Both the position numbers and the translations under genes were made by a program. A stretch of 64,000 nt of DNA from Margaritifera margaritifera (Eukaryota; Mollusca; Bivalvia; Unionida; Margaritiferidae). Location: the NCBI GenBank assembly GCA_029931535.1, contig JAQPZY010000700.1:1-64000 (forward strand). The letters run 5' to 3'. The notes under the pieces are model-generated. The model saw nothing but the letters and a program-made list of their open reading frames with translations. It was not told the DNA's origin and ran no database searches. Positions within the stretch are counted from its first letter, which is position 1, and the number at the start of each line of letters is the position of its first letter. Positions 1 to 11,338 of the stretch are shown piece after piece.

Positions 1-1200
1 ATAAAAAATTATTAGTCTATTAGTTTGGCAGTTATATTTTGGTGGTTGGTGTAATGTGTTGTGGTTGTATTTTTATTTTTTTAGGTTTTTGTGGAGAGTA
101 TTGTGATGGGTAGGGGGGGTGGGTATGTGTTATAGGATTGGTGGGGGGAGTATTATGGAGTGGGGGTGGTATGGGGAATTTGTGTGGTGAAGTGGAGGAG
201 GGGAATTTTTGGGTTAGGTAATTTTGATAATATTTTGAGTGGGTGTTGGTTTGGGGGGGGAAGGTATGTGGGGTAGGTTTGATTGGGGTGGAGGGGTGTG
301 GGGTATGATATGGGTGTATAGTGTGTGATTTATGAGGTGGTTTTGGGGAATGAAGATGTTATATAAGTGATTAATTATATGGGGGGGGGGGTAGGGTGTA
401 TGTATATTAATTAGTGGGGTATGGATTGGTGAGTGAATAGTAAATATATGGAGGAATAGATGGAATGTACATTGGGGGAGGGAGGGTTTGTTTAGAAAAT
501 GGATTGGGGAAGGAAGGGGAGTAAAGATAGATTTTTTTTTTTGTATGATTGAGATAGATTTAGGGGAAAAAAATGGAGGAGAAAAAGGAAGTAATGGGGA
601 GAGTGAGGAATAGTTGATAAAGTAAAAGAGAATAGTGTGAATAATGAGGTATGATGATATAATGGCTATAAAAAGGTAGACAAATAGTGGTGGATGGGGC
701 GGATATAAAGTTTATTGTTTGTAGAAGTGTAATGTATGATTGGTATGAATAATAATAATTGTTGAATAATGGGTGTAAAATATTTTTTTTTATTAGATGT
801 TTTTTGAAGAAGGGTATATTGTATTTGATAGAATGTTTGAGGGGAACTTGGGAAGTTGGATAGGAATAAGGTTTGATGGGTTTTTGATATTGTAAGATTC
901 GATTTTTAGGTTATTTTAATTTTGGTTGGTTGGGTGGGGGTGGTTTTTTATTAGGGTGGGTGATTTGTGATTAGTTTTTGTTGTGGTGGTTTTAGATAGA
1001 ATATTTAGGGGGGATGTGTTTTTGAAAGGATGTATGGTGGGGGTATTTAAGATAATATAGGGAATTATAGTGATTTGAATGAGTAAGTTGTTTAATGGGA
1101 GTGATAGGTGTTGGGTTTTAATTGGTATGTTAATGGACAGGGGTAAAATGTATTGTTGTAGTTGTTAAAAAGGCAATATATTTTGTTAAAATAATGTACA
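1..1200. other. Cytosine-depleted G/T-rich tract
   Basis: I count only 11 cytosines in 1,200 bases, while G makes up about a third (22, 18 and 20 of 60 in the three lines starting at 181, 601 and 961). From about 1200 onward C returns to normal. No coding frame, tandem unit or known repeat is recognisable. Because G is about twice its level elsewhere while T is only modestly raised, C appears replaced largely by G, not only by T. This fits a base-calling or consensus fault at a contig end better than cytosine deamination, but a natural G/T-rich tract is not excluded. Confidence 0.85.
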
Positions 1201-1354
1201 ACTAAAATGTTCCCTAGATGGACTGAAAAATTATTAAGGTAATATAAAATTGAATGGTAGTGATGTAGTTGGACATGAGTAGTGGTTTTAAAGGAAAGTG
1301 GGTAAAGTTTAAATATCTGAGTTGAATGTAATTTAAAATGTGATTTTTAAAAAT

Positions 1355-2053
1355 AGTGGTGGCCATACTGGATGGTAATACTGGATGTAAATGGCATAGG
1401 CACCATTTTCCCATTTAGGACGAAGTAGAAGCCATTCTAAGGATTTCTGCCAATATGACCATCCATTCAGGAAAACTAGCAACAACAAGATTTTCAATAG
1501 GTTCATTGTGGCAGCCATTTTGGATGTCTGCGGGTCACCATTTTCATATAGGACCAACTAAATATCATAAGAATGTCTTTTGGTGAAGACCCCATTTTGA
1601 TATGACTAAATAGTAGGGAGGAGTAGTGATAAGATTTTCAAGATGACTGCAATGGTGGCCATATTTGAAGTCAGATCAGCACCATTTTCATTCAGGACCA
1701 ACTAGACATCATATAGACAGTCTTTTAGTAACAATCCCATGTTGACATGATCATCCATTCAGAAGAAGTAGTGATAAGATTTTCAATATGGTTACCATGG
1801 TGGCCATATTGGATGTCCCAGTGGCACTATTTTCATTTCCAAAGAAACTAGACATCATAAGATGTCCTCTTGTGAAACCCCATTCATTATGACTTTCAAT
1901 TCAGGGGGAGTAGTTATAACAAGATTTTCAAGATGGCTGACATGGCTATATTTGAGGTCAGATTGGCACCCTTTTCATTTCGGACCAACTAGACAGCTTC
2001 TGAAGTCTTTTAGTGAAAAACCCATGTTGATATGACCGTCCATTCTGGAGTAG
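1355..2053 (+). repeat. Satellite-like repeat A, array 1a
   Basis: Diverged tandem copies of a unit of about 145 bases. Each unit runs through 'ggccatattggatgtc', 'caccattttcatttagg', 'accaactagacatcataag', 'gtgaaaaccccatgt', 'gaccatccattcagg' and 'agtagtgataacaag'. The array is broken at 2054 by an inserted DNA element and resumes at 3307. Arrays of similar core units are known in bivalve genomes (pearl/HINE-type elements); assigning this array to that class is inference. Confidence 0.85.
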
Positions 2054-3301
2054 CAGGGCTGAGCAAATCCCATAGCCCAACATCCCAGGCTATTCATTTT
2101 CAAAGTCAGGCAAATACAATTTTCGAAGTTGTTAGTCGAGACAAGTGATTTTTTTCCTATTTTGAAAAGTCGGGCAAGTGCGTATTTTCATGCCATAATC
2201 ACTTTATCTACCTTTATCTGGCCATTCAAGCCCTATGGGTATAACTGAATGCTTGATTCTACCCCTCTGCATGTATTTATTTACATCCTTTATCACACCT
2301 GCAGCTGGTCATTGATAACTGCTGCATGACTTGTACACGTTCTAATACTGCTTGACTGCATATTGAGCTAAGCGACAAAATTACTGTCCAATCAAAACAC
2401 GTGAAACAAAACAGAGCCGGTATGATTAATTAGTAGTGTTTTAAATGGCTGCATTATATTGTGTTTACTCAAACCTGATCCTCTTGAACGACTCACAGTT
2501 TGATTTTAATTCAGTCAGTCAATCCGATGAAATTATTGAAAGGCACTTTACCAACAGTTGTGTCAGTTCCCTTTATGAATTGATTAAATGGCAGTGATGA
2601 TTCTTTAAATTTTTAATTGATTATGCATAGTCTGAGGATTAACTTTAACGTCCGATATAGCATTTGAAGCGAAACAATTACGTTTAATTAAAGACCTGTC
2701 TCTGTTCATATTTAAAGGATAAAATGTATGTTATGATCACTTAGAAGTAACTGTCAAGCAAAATGATATTTACTATGTGGATAAAGCAAGTTTACTAAAT
2801 TATTTTCGTAAGTAAGTTAATAAGGAAGATTTGGAGAAGGAAAATTCATGTGAAAGTGGAGGGGTAAAATGTAAGAATGCCACTGAAATGTTAGGTAACT
2901 ATTTCTCCAAAGAGACATAAACCAGACTCTGTGGCAACAAAAAATGAGAAGAAGTTAGGGAAAGTCTTAATTCCAGTATAATTCTGTTTCCATTCTTGCT
3001 GATCAAAGTAATGATGCTCCTGTATCAGAGCAAGAAATAGTGCATACCAAGATACCTGGACAATGGAAAACTGAAAACCTCTGATGTAACAAACTGTATA
3101 ATACCAACCTATGTGTTTGAAAAATTAAATTCTTTTAAGAAATAAATGTGTTGTACATTATTTTGTTTGTTCTTTCTATGGATTAAAGTGCATAATCTCA
3201 TCAAATCTTGACAAGTAATTTAAATTTTGGGACAAGTGAAAAGGTAGGTGGGACAAGTGAATTTTATGAAACCACTTGTAGAAAAAATTTGCTCAGCCCT
3301 G
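2054..3301 (+). mobile_element. Non-autonomous TIR element E, copy 1
   Basis: The element starts cagggctgagcaaat and ends atttgctcagccctg, a perfect 15-base terminal inverted repeat. It is flanked by the duplication AGTAG (2049-2053 and 3302-3306). Removing the element and one AGTAG restores an uninterrupted repeat A unit (ctggagtagtgataa), which proves the boundaries. A CAGGG start is typical of hAT ends. The 5-base duplication fits hAT variants with short duplications, not the usual 8. No transposase is recognisable. A reversed, longer copy lies at 52581-54197. Confidence 0.88.
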
Positions 3302-4096
3302 AGTAGTGATAATAAAATTTTCAATGTGACCTCAATGGCGGCCATACTGGATGTCCGAGTGGCACCATTTTCATTTAGGACCAACAACACATTGTAAGAA
3401 GTTTTCATGTCAATATGGACTTTCCATCCAGGTAGAGTAGAGAATAACAAGATTTTCATAATGGCTCTGTGGTGGCCGTATTGGACATCAAATCGGCACC
3501 AATTACATTTAGGCCCAAGTAGACACGTTAAGTCTTTCAGTCAAAACCCCATGTTGATATGACCATCCATTCAGGAGAAGTAGTGATAACAAGATTTTCA
3601 TTAATGACCACTATGGCTGCCATATTGGATGTCCGAGTGGCACCATTTTAATTTAGGACCAACTAGATACCATAAGAATAAGAAACCCATTTTGATATGA
3701 CCATCCATTCAGGAGGAGTAGTGATAACAAGATTTTCATTAATGGCCACTATGACTGCCATATTGGATGTCCGAGTGGCACCATTTTCATTTAGGACCAA
3801 CTAGACACCATAAGAATAAGAAACCCATTTTGATATGACCATCCATACAGGAGGAATAGCGATAACAAGATTTTCAAAATAGCCACTGTGGTGACCATAC
3901 TGGATGTCATAGCAACACCAATTTCATTTAGGACCAACTAGACCTTGTAAATTTCCATGTCAATCCTCCAAGTGGTTTAGGGAGTCGTGATAACAAACTT
4001 GTGCTAATGGACAGACAGATGTCGATGATAAATGATGGACAATGGACCAGAGGCCATCCCATAAGCTCTCTGTCAACGACCAGTAGAGCTAAACTT
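3302..4096 (+). repeat. Satellite-like repeat A, array 1b with end module
   Basis: Five more units of repeat A run up to about 3950. They are followed by a non-tandem end block (aacaaacttgtgctaatgga, then gacaatggaccagaggccat, then a small palindrome before 'agtagagctaaa' at about 4082-4094). The same end block closes the arrays at 21.36 and 31.19 kb and, reversed, the one at 54.29 kb. It therefore looks like the fixed right arm of a mobile unit that carries the tandem core. Confidence 0.8.
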
Positions 4097-4906
4097 CAAG
4101 CAGTGACCTTTCATTTGACTCCAGGATCAAGTAGGTCTGGTTAGCAGACTTGTTCACAATTGTGTGGACATTGGTGATCAGATTTGCACCATTTTCATTC
4201 AGACCAATTACAATATTGCAAGGTGTTTTATTGAAAATGCATGTTCATACCGCCATCTTTCCAGAGGAGTAGTGATTAGTTTTTTGAGACAGCCACTTTA
4301 GTTGCCAGGTTGGCGGTCAGATCAGTATTATTTTTCATTAGGAGCTGGTACAAAATGTTATAGGGTTATAGTGAAAAGCCTTTGACAAACCAAGCATTTT
4401 GGAGGTTAAATCAGGATCACTTTAATATAGGACCACCTACATATTGCAATAAGTTTTTTTTACTGAAAACCTCATGTTGATGTGACCATCTCTTCAAGGT
4501 TAGTCATAATAAGATTTTCATGATAATCACCATGGTAGCCTAACTTGGAGATCATATCCGCATCATTATCATTTTATGACCAACTACATATCATGAGAAG
4601 TCTTTTAGTGAAAACTCCATGTCGATATGACCATCCATTTAGTAGAAGTAGCAATAACAAGATTTAATGATGGCTACCATGTTGAAAATCAGACTGGCAC
4701 CATCAAATCATATGCATGTCATAAGAAGTCCTTTTAGTTTAAACAGTTGTCAATCTGACCATCTGTGCAGAAGGACTAACAATGACAAGATTTTCAATAT
4801 GGCCACTATATTTTAAGTGAAAAGACTTTAAGTGAAAAACACTATGTCAATCTAACTAGCTGTGTAGATAGACCTAGCAATATCAAGATTTTCAATATGG
4901 CCACAA
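4097..4906 (+). repeat. Satellite-like repeat A, array 2
   Basis: More degenerate units ('gcaccattttcattcag', 'gaccatctcttcaagg', 'aagattttcaatatggcca'). The array stops at 'ggccacaa' where a hAT element is inserted, and resumes on its far side at 18972 with 'gttggatgtcag'. Confidence 0.75.
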
Positions 4907-5797
4907 TGAGTTATTACGGGTGAGTATTGCCAGGAAAAAAGTATTGCAATATATTACAATATGGCATGTCTGTATTGTGATACATATCAATACGTATTGG
5001 TCATTGATAGCATTTTGATTTCTAATTCTAATTTGCATATTATGTACTGAAAAATGAACAATTTCCTTTCAGGTAATAAAATCTGAACAAGACAACAAAA
5101 CATCTGCTTTTTATTTCTCAAATCACCCAATAAAAATATAATAATCACATCACTGATGTAGAAAAATAAATAAACATATCAACATGAGTGAAAACTGCAG
5201 AATTATTTTGTCTGATTAGTAAGGTGTTTTGGTCAACAAACTAAAATGATTCATAGATTCATATCTTGCCATACAATCATGACATGGGACAAAAATAAGC
5301 AAATATTACAAATTATCACATTGACAAAATGTCTTGCTTTGATTAGATAAATTAATAATATAGTAAATTAGTAATATCAATGATTCCAGTACTTTGTTGG
5401 TTTCAACATGAGAGACTATTTACTTGAACAGGTAGGTGAAATAAAATGACAGAAGAACCAAAATTTGGCTTACAAGAAATAGTATTTTTTGTGACTATCA
5501 AATTAAACTTATAATACAACTTGAGCATTGATGAAAACCCTGTATTTTCATATATAACATTGCAACATTGACAAACTGTAAATTTCTCCAAAACAAGAGA
5601 GAATATCAAATATTTAATGCGACTACATAAAACAAAGTCCTTTACAACTGGACAAAATTAGAGCTGGTCTCTAGCATGTCAGTTTACCTATCTCTGTTTG
5701 AAACAAAAGATCAGAAAATGAATGTTTTTCCAGAAAAACATGTTTATGTGTTCTAGCCCTCTCAACTGAATCCATCAAGGTCCAGAGTTCATAGCAT

Positions 5798-6169
5798 TCA
5801 CAAAGGAGACATTAAGGTATAGTTATTTTTTTCTTGAGAAATAGTAGCTCTTTGGCTTGAAACAATATATCCTGCAGTATTAAAGACCCTTTCAGAAGGG
5901 ACATAACTGCATATTGTAACAAGATAACTCTGAAGTTTCCAATCAAGAGAAATAAAACATGCATTTATTGTAACATATGACTCTGTTGCTCTAGAGGTCC
6001 AACTGGCGGTTGTTAATGCAACTTTAGATGCTAGGGACAAGCAGGATTTTACGTCCTTTTTGACTTTAAATACATATCTGGATAATTCTCTCTGGGAAGA
6101 CTTGTCTAGATGTACAATATATCGCGGGCCAAGCACTGACGTCAATTTTAAGAACCACTTGTTTGACAC
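5798..6169 (-). pseudogene. hAT (ZBED-like) transposase remnant
   Basis: An open frame of 123 codons reads as two separated parts of a hAT transposase fused by deletion. The first part (residues about 5-84) contains the block around SWTSRATESYVTI, which in active ZBED/Ac-type transposases is preceded by the first catalytic Asp (TTDSWTS). Here the residue is Ala (TTASWTS), so the active site is lost. The second part (about 88-115) is the C-terminal dimerisation motif with PSERVF and QRATIS. The several hundred residues normally between them are absent. It lies inside the hAT element, with the LTR retrotransposon inserted upstream at 6316. Confidence 0.85.
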
Positions 6170-6315
6170 AACACTCTACAGATGCAAGTTGTAAATGATG
6201 AAACTGGCAATGGTGTAAGTGATAGCTGTGACCCTTGTGATGATGATTTGTATATAGTCCTGTGCACCTCGCATACTCACAATTGCTGGTTGCCAACTTG
6301 AAACATTCAGTACGT

Positions 6316-7072
6316 TGTTATGTATGATGTTTATATAATATTATAAATGTTTTAGGAAATTAGAAATGTTTCTTCACTTTAATTATTTGCTTAAATCTTT
6401 ATGTTTATCAGGAAAAACATGTTTAACTAGTGTCCTTGAATTAGGTTTGTTTTGATCAATATGTTTTCTCAATTTGAAGGTCAAGGTTGAATTTTGTTTA
6501 CAAGTAAAATTCCATAAGATGACACAATTCAGAGACATGCTGTCATGTGACCAATCTTATATATGCCAGGTTTGGTGGACATTTATTCAGTTTTGACATT
6601 ACCATCAGTCTTGTAAAGAGCTATTACAGTTGTGAAAATTCATTCAAATTCTATGAGAGGAATTATTTTAAAATAATTCATTGGATATAAACAGGTGCTC
6701 ATATACTTTTGGATTTTGGATTTTAATTAATGATTTTGGAATTTAAGTGAACTTATTCAGAGAGTTTGGAATACTTCATTTTGACATCGAGCACATCAAG
6801 ATTTCTAGTACATCAGGACTTTGGAGACCATTAGCACATCATAACATTCAAGGACACAGCCGTGAATTCGGAACATTCTATATTTAGGACTTGTGATGTA
6901 GAACAATCATTCTTCTTTGGATTATTAGGATTGTCAAAACACATTACTGTAAGTGACTTTTTGATTTTTTCATTTTAATTATCTAGTAATAAATTGCTTG
7001 TTGATTTTTTTCTTGATTTGTTGGTTTCACTTTCTTTCTGTTACATTTTTCTTAGACCATAGAGTCGTAACA
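6316..7072 (+). repeat. 5' LTR
   Basis: Direct repeat of 17773-18525. It begins TGTTATGTATGATG and ends AGAGTCGTAACA, with short inverted TGTTA/TAACA termini as usual for LTRs. It carries 'aataaattgcttg' near the 3' end, a candidate polyadenylation signal (AATAAA). A diverged solo relative lies reversed at 55869-56598. Confidence 0.95.
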
Positions 7073-7077
7073 GAAAT

Positions 7078-7095
7078 TGGGGGCTCGTCTGCTGG
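7078..7095 (+). promoter_or_regulatory. Primer-binding site, tRNA-Pro-like
   Basis: Five bases after the 5' LTR the sequence TGGGGGCTCGTC matches the first 12 bases of the tRNA-Pro-complementary site used by many retroelements. The following bases (TGCTGGGAT) match it again only if a short insertion is allowed. The primer identity is therefore probable, not certain. Confidence 0.65.
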
Positions 7096-7218
7096 GATCT
7101 GAATTTCTTTAAAGCATATTAGAGATATTAAATTTATCTTTGAAATTCAAATTGATTTTGTCTCGGAATTTTTTTTTGTCTTTGGCAAAGATTTTATATA
7201 GAGAAATTTTTTGGGTGT

Positions 7219-8735
7219 GAAACCAACAAGCATTTACTATGGCATCTATGTTCAGATTTCATTTCAAAACCTACCCAGGAGGGGGTTAGAGTGCATGAGA
7301 AAGGATGAGTTGCTCGAGCTTGCCAGAAAATACAGTCTATCTGAGGCAAAAGTATCATTGACAAAACAGGAGAATAAAGATTATTTTGATTCAGTATTTA
7401 GTAGGAAAAGGGAAATTTTTGAAAAATAGTGCTTTAAGTTTGAAGAGAAAGCCTGTATTCTGGTTCTGACAGGAAATTAAGGGAATTAGAGTTAAAGAAC
7501 CAGATGGATTTAGGAATTGGCAAAGCTTCAGATTCAGAGAGAGAGAGAGAGAAAGAAGAGAGGCAGATACAGATGGAGAGAGAGAAAGAAGAGAGGCAGA
7601 TCCAAAGCAGAAAGAAGAGAGGCAGATGGAGAGAGAAAAAAGAAGAGAGGCAGTTGGAGAGAGAGAAAGAAGAGAGACAAATGCGGATACAGATGGAGAG
7701 AGGAAAGAGAGAGGCAGATACAATGCAAAGAGAAGAAAGGGAAATGCAATTTAAGTTAAGAGAATTAGAACTGGCAAACAGAGCACACTCCACTCCTTTA
7801 AAAACAAGTTCAAGTTTTGATGTTACTAGATATATTAGGTTGTACCCCTTTTCAGGAAAAAGAAGTAGATAAATACTTTCTTCATTTCGGAGAAAATAGC
7901 TGAAAAACTTGAAATGCCCCAGAGAGCATTGGACTTTGGTTATTACAAAGTGTACTTATTGGCAAAGCTCGTGAAGTCTACAATTTCACTGTCAGTACAA
8001 CAAAGCACTGATTATGATGTGGGTTAAGGAGTACATCTTTGAAAGCTTATGAGTTGGTACCAGAGGCATATCGACAAAGGTTTAGGAATTGTAGAAAAGA
8101 AACTGACAAACTCATGTCGAATTTGCAAGGGATAAAGAACAACTATTTGATAGGTGTGCTCAGCCAAGAAAGTTGATCAAGTTTATGATAACCTCAGACA
8201 GCTCTATTAATTGAAGAGTTTCAAGAGGTGCATCCATAGTGATGTTAAAACCATACTTGACGAGCAGAATGTGGAAACTTTGGAAAATGCTGCTCGTATG
8301 GCTGATGATTATTCCTTGACTCACAAATTTCATTTGGTAATAAATCGTCCTCTCAGCAGTTTTCTGGTAAAAAACCATTCAAATCTCATTCGAGTACTTC
8401 CAAATTTCACAACAGCACAACTGTTAGGAATCAAAACATCTGATAAGACTGATCAGAAATCCTTATCTCTTCCTACGTGCACTTATTGTAAAATAGAAAT
8501 GGCACGTTTTTTCTGATTGCTTCAAGTTGAAAAATAAGCAACAGAGAAAAGACAGAGCTTTTCCAAATGCTCTTATTTCTACGAGGTCAAGGTCACGGTC
8601 TTGTATTGAAAGCAATACATTTGTTGGGTCAAACAAACCCCAGTCTGATTCTATTTTGGAGGCTTATGAACCATTCATGTCAGAAGGTTCTATATCACTT
8701 ATTGGTGATTCGCCAAACCTATCCCAATTAAAATA
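7219..8735 (+). pseudogene. gag of the Gmr1-like element (frameshifted)
   Basis: Codes for the structural Gag protein in pieces over several frames. In order: an N-terminal SAP-like stretch (RKDELLELARKYSL, about 7291-7332); a highly charged heptad-like coiled coil of repeated ER-KEERQIQM units (7535-7700); a capsid segment (7840-8330) with blocks such as EKEVDKYFLHF, AEKLEMP and ENAARMADDYSLTHKF; and a CCHC zinc knuckle (8478-8520, C-x2-C-x4-H-x4-C, needing one base skipped). The capsid blocks are those of Gmr1-like elements, whose C-terminal half is considered the source of the vertebrate SCAN domain. At least five frame breaks or stops are visible, one splitting the zinc knuckle. The start at 7219 (ATGGCATCTATG) is a guess. 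Confidence 0.85.
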
Positions 8736-8970
8736 TTAAGGGACACTGGAGCTTCTTAGAGTCTTTTATTATCAGGTACTTTACCTTTGTCTGAGGAGTC
8801 TTCTTCAAGTGAAAGTGTTCTTGTTCAGGGAGTAGAGTGCGGCTTTGTAAATGTTCCTCTCCATTGTGTAAATTTGGCATCAGACTTAGTTTCTGGACCT
8901 GGGACTGTTGGGGCAGTGACTTCTTTACCCATAGAGGGTGTTCATTATTACTAGGCAATGACCTAGCTTG
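8736..8970 (+). pseudogene. Retroviral-type aspartic protease domain
   Basis: The catalytic triplet lies in RDTGAS (about 8736-8753), directly followed by an in-frame TAG where related proteases have Gln. The frame then continues (LLLSGTLPLSEE, VLVQGVECGFVNVPLH, SLPIEGVHYY) to the remains of the usual LLGNDLA-like end near 8950-8965. It lies between the zinc knuckle and the integrase, as expected of a protease inside a Gag-Pol polyprotein. A linker containing TRAMAKRALESD follows up to about 9310. Confidence 0.8.
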
Positions 8971-9309
8971 AGATAAGGTTGTGGTTAATCCACTTGTAAC
9001 TGACAGCCTTGTTTGGATCAGAAAGTTGATCTGTCGAAACTGAAATCCCTGATTTGTACCCTGCTTGTGCAGTTACTAGAGCTATGGCAAAAAGAGCTCT
9101 TGAGAGTGATGTTGATCAGGATATTATTCCTTTAGCTGACACATGTATTGGTCAGTCTTTTGATGAGGTCACTTTTTCCTCAGGTATTGATCAATTCAAA
9201 TGGTATTGATCACAGTGATCCTCTTTTGGCAACTCATTCTCTTTGTTTCTACTCAGGGTGACAAACGACAATCCCTTGTCGTTGAACAGGAGCAAGATCC
9301 CGAGATATC

Positions 9310-9836
9310 TTGTTTGTTTCAGAGGGCTTAATTAGTGAAACTGAAGCCACACAAGTTCCTGTGTGTTACTTTGTGAAAAATGGGGTCCTTATGAGGAAAT
9401 GGAGACCACCTGAGGTAACCGCTGGTGACAAGTGGTCAGTGAGCTATCAAATTGTTGTTCCTAAGTCATATCGACAGGAAATTCTTAATTTAGCCCATGA
9501 AACTCCTTTGCTGGTCATTTAGGAGTCCGTAAGACTTATCACAAGATCTTGAATCATTTTTATTGGCCGAAACCTCAAAAGTGATGTTCTAAATACTGCA
9601 GATCTTGTCACACTTGTCAAATGGTAGGAAAACCCAATCAGAAGATACCTAAGTGCTCATCTGCAACCTATTCCTGCACTTGATGAACCATTTAGTAGAA
9701 TAATGGTAGATTGTGTTGGTCCTTTACCTAAAACCAAGTCGGGCAACCAATACTTGTTGACCATCCATGTGTCATCTACAAGATTTCCAGAGGCAATTCC
9801 TCTGAGAAATATAAAAACTAAAACTATTGTGAAAGC
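9310..9836 (+). pseudogene. Integrase, N-terminal part (before the insertion)
   Basis: First part of the retrotransposon integrase, which inserts the DNA copy into the genome. 9310-9522 encodes the spacer and the start of the HHCC zinc domain (SYRQEILNLAHETPL). After a frameshift it continues with GVRKTYHKILNHFYWP and C-R-S-C-H-T-C near 9597-9620. The catalytic core starts with MVDCVG (first catalytic Asp codon 9709-9711) and runs to NIKTKTIVKA, where the DNA transposon is inserted after TTT at 9837-9839. The second part resumes at 15418. There are two or three one-base frame breaks. Confidence 0.9.
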
Positions 9837-9839
9837 TTT

Positions 9840-9865
9840 CGGCTAAAACACGGTATTGGTGCTGA
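9840..9865 (+). repeat. Left terminal inverted repeat of the inner transposon
   Basis: Perfect 26-base inverted match to 15392-15417. It includes the block cacggtattggtgctga. Confidence 0.95.
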
Positions 9866-10429
9866 TAAAGGAATTTTCATGTTATATGCATGAAATAGAA
9901 AAATTAAACAAGATATGAACCAATTTTAAAGATTGGTAAGCCTGGCATATACCTCTCTTACTTTCCTGAAAATTTCAAGAGGTTAGTGTAACCCATTGTT
10001 GAGATATGCATGGAAACAAGCTCTAAAAATGGCCATTTTTGAGCGTTATGTAGTCTCACTCGAAAAAAGCTTGAATATAAAATAGAGAATTCTCTAAATA
10101 TCATACTGAAATTATGCATTTATTGGTCTGGTTTTATGCGGAATTCTATCCTGCAAATATTGCTTCTTGAATTAAAGAAATCGGTAAAATATTATGGATT
10201 TTATAAGCAAAATACCGTCAGTAGAAGTTTTGTTTCAACACTGAAATTCAAACACTAATCTGTTGTTATATGCCAACATTTTGTACAAAATAACATTCAT
10301 TATAACTTTTATTGACATCTAGAACTCGACTTTATATTATAATAAGTAGTAAAACCATTTAAATCACATGGCTAGCCAAGATATTCGATTGAGAGCTTGT
10401 TCTTTGTCAAACTTTCCAGTTCTAAATTT

Positions 10430-11338
10430 TGTAGTGTCTGTAACCTTTACAAGTTTATATGGCAATAATTTTGTTGTTTCATTATGGAAAAGTATAAATC
10501 CTACAAAAGGCTCATGTGTATCCATGTGATGTCCAAGTTGGCCAAAATTGGTGGTGCTGTATTGTACCATTAAAAAACAGCAACTCAATAAAAAAAGTTA
10601 CAGACACTACACAAACAGGTATAAAAATGAAAGATAAAAGTATTGTTCTACTTGTCATTAAAACATTGTTTTTCTCAATAGAAAGTTCCATCTTATGTGA
10701 TGTAATGTTGCATCATCTATTTACCTCTGCAGCCAAGAGCAAAAAAGTGATGCAATAACTCTCTTGATTGAATATTGCATCATTCTTGCAGCACTGTCTG
10801 TTTGAGTAATTTACTACAAGACAATGTAACCTGAATTTCTTATCCTAGAAGAAGCTGCCTAATTACTTTTTCTGTTCTTTACCATGGTACATCCCTAAGA
10901 CATGGGAAGACGACAAAAGCAAACCTCTGGGAACAACTCTGGTAAGTTTGTATTGAATGGTAAACCACACTCTTAAATTGTAGTGTCTGTAACCAATATC
11001 CCCTTTTTATACTGTCTATGACTTTATCCCTGTTTTTTTTTAAAAAAATGAAGCCAAATTATGTTTCCTATTACAGTATTGATGTGTAAGGCTAAATTTT
11101 GACATATTGTCTGTCTGCAATTTGTAATATTTTGGTATATTTATAGTTTCTTTCATCTAGATTTCTGATAACAGGCAACATTTTCAGTGATTTCTTACAA
11201 TATGCAATTGAAACTGAGTATTTTTGCATTCCATATCATTAGACTAGTAAATTCAAACAGAAATATTATGAGAATTCAATGAGCTCAGACTTAGTATTGG
11301 ATACATTGCTGATATTGTCAAATGGTTACAGACACTAC
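10430..11338. repeat. Left cluster of 15-base subterminal motif (4 copies)
   Basis: TGTAGTGTCTGTAAC occurs on the plus strand at 10430-10444 and 10979-10993. It occurs on the minus strand at 10597-10611 and, with 14 bases matching, at 11325-11338. Two copies are upstream of the transposase start and two are in its first intron. Such repeated subterminal sites are transposase-binding sites in Ac/Ds and CACTA elements; that role here is inference. Confidence 0.85.

Noticed and set aside
1..1200. Mitochondrial insertion suggested by G/T strand bias
   Set aside because: C is far scarcer than in any mitochondrial strand I know, and no mitochondrial protein frame can be read.
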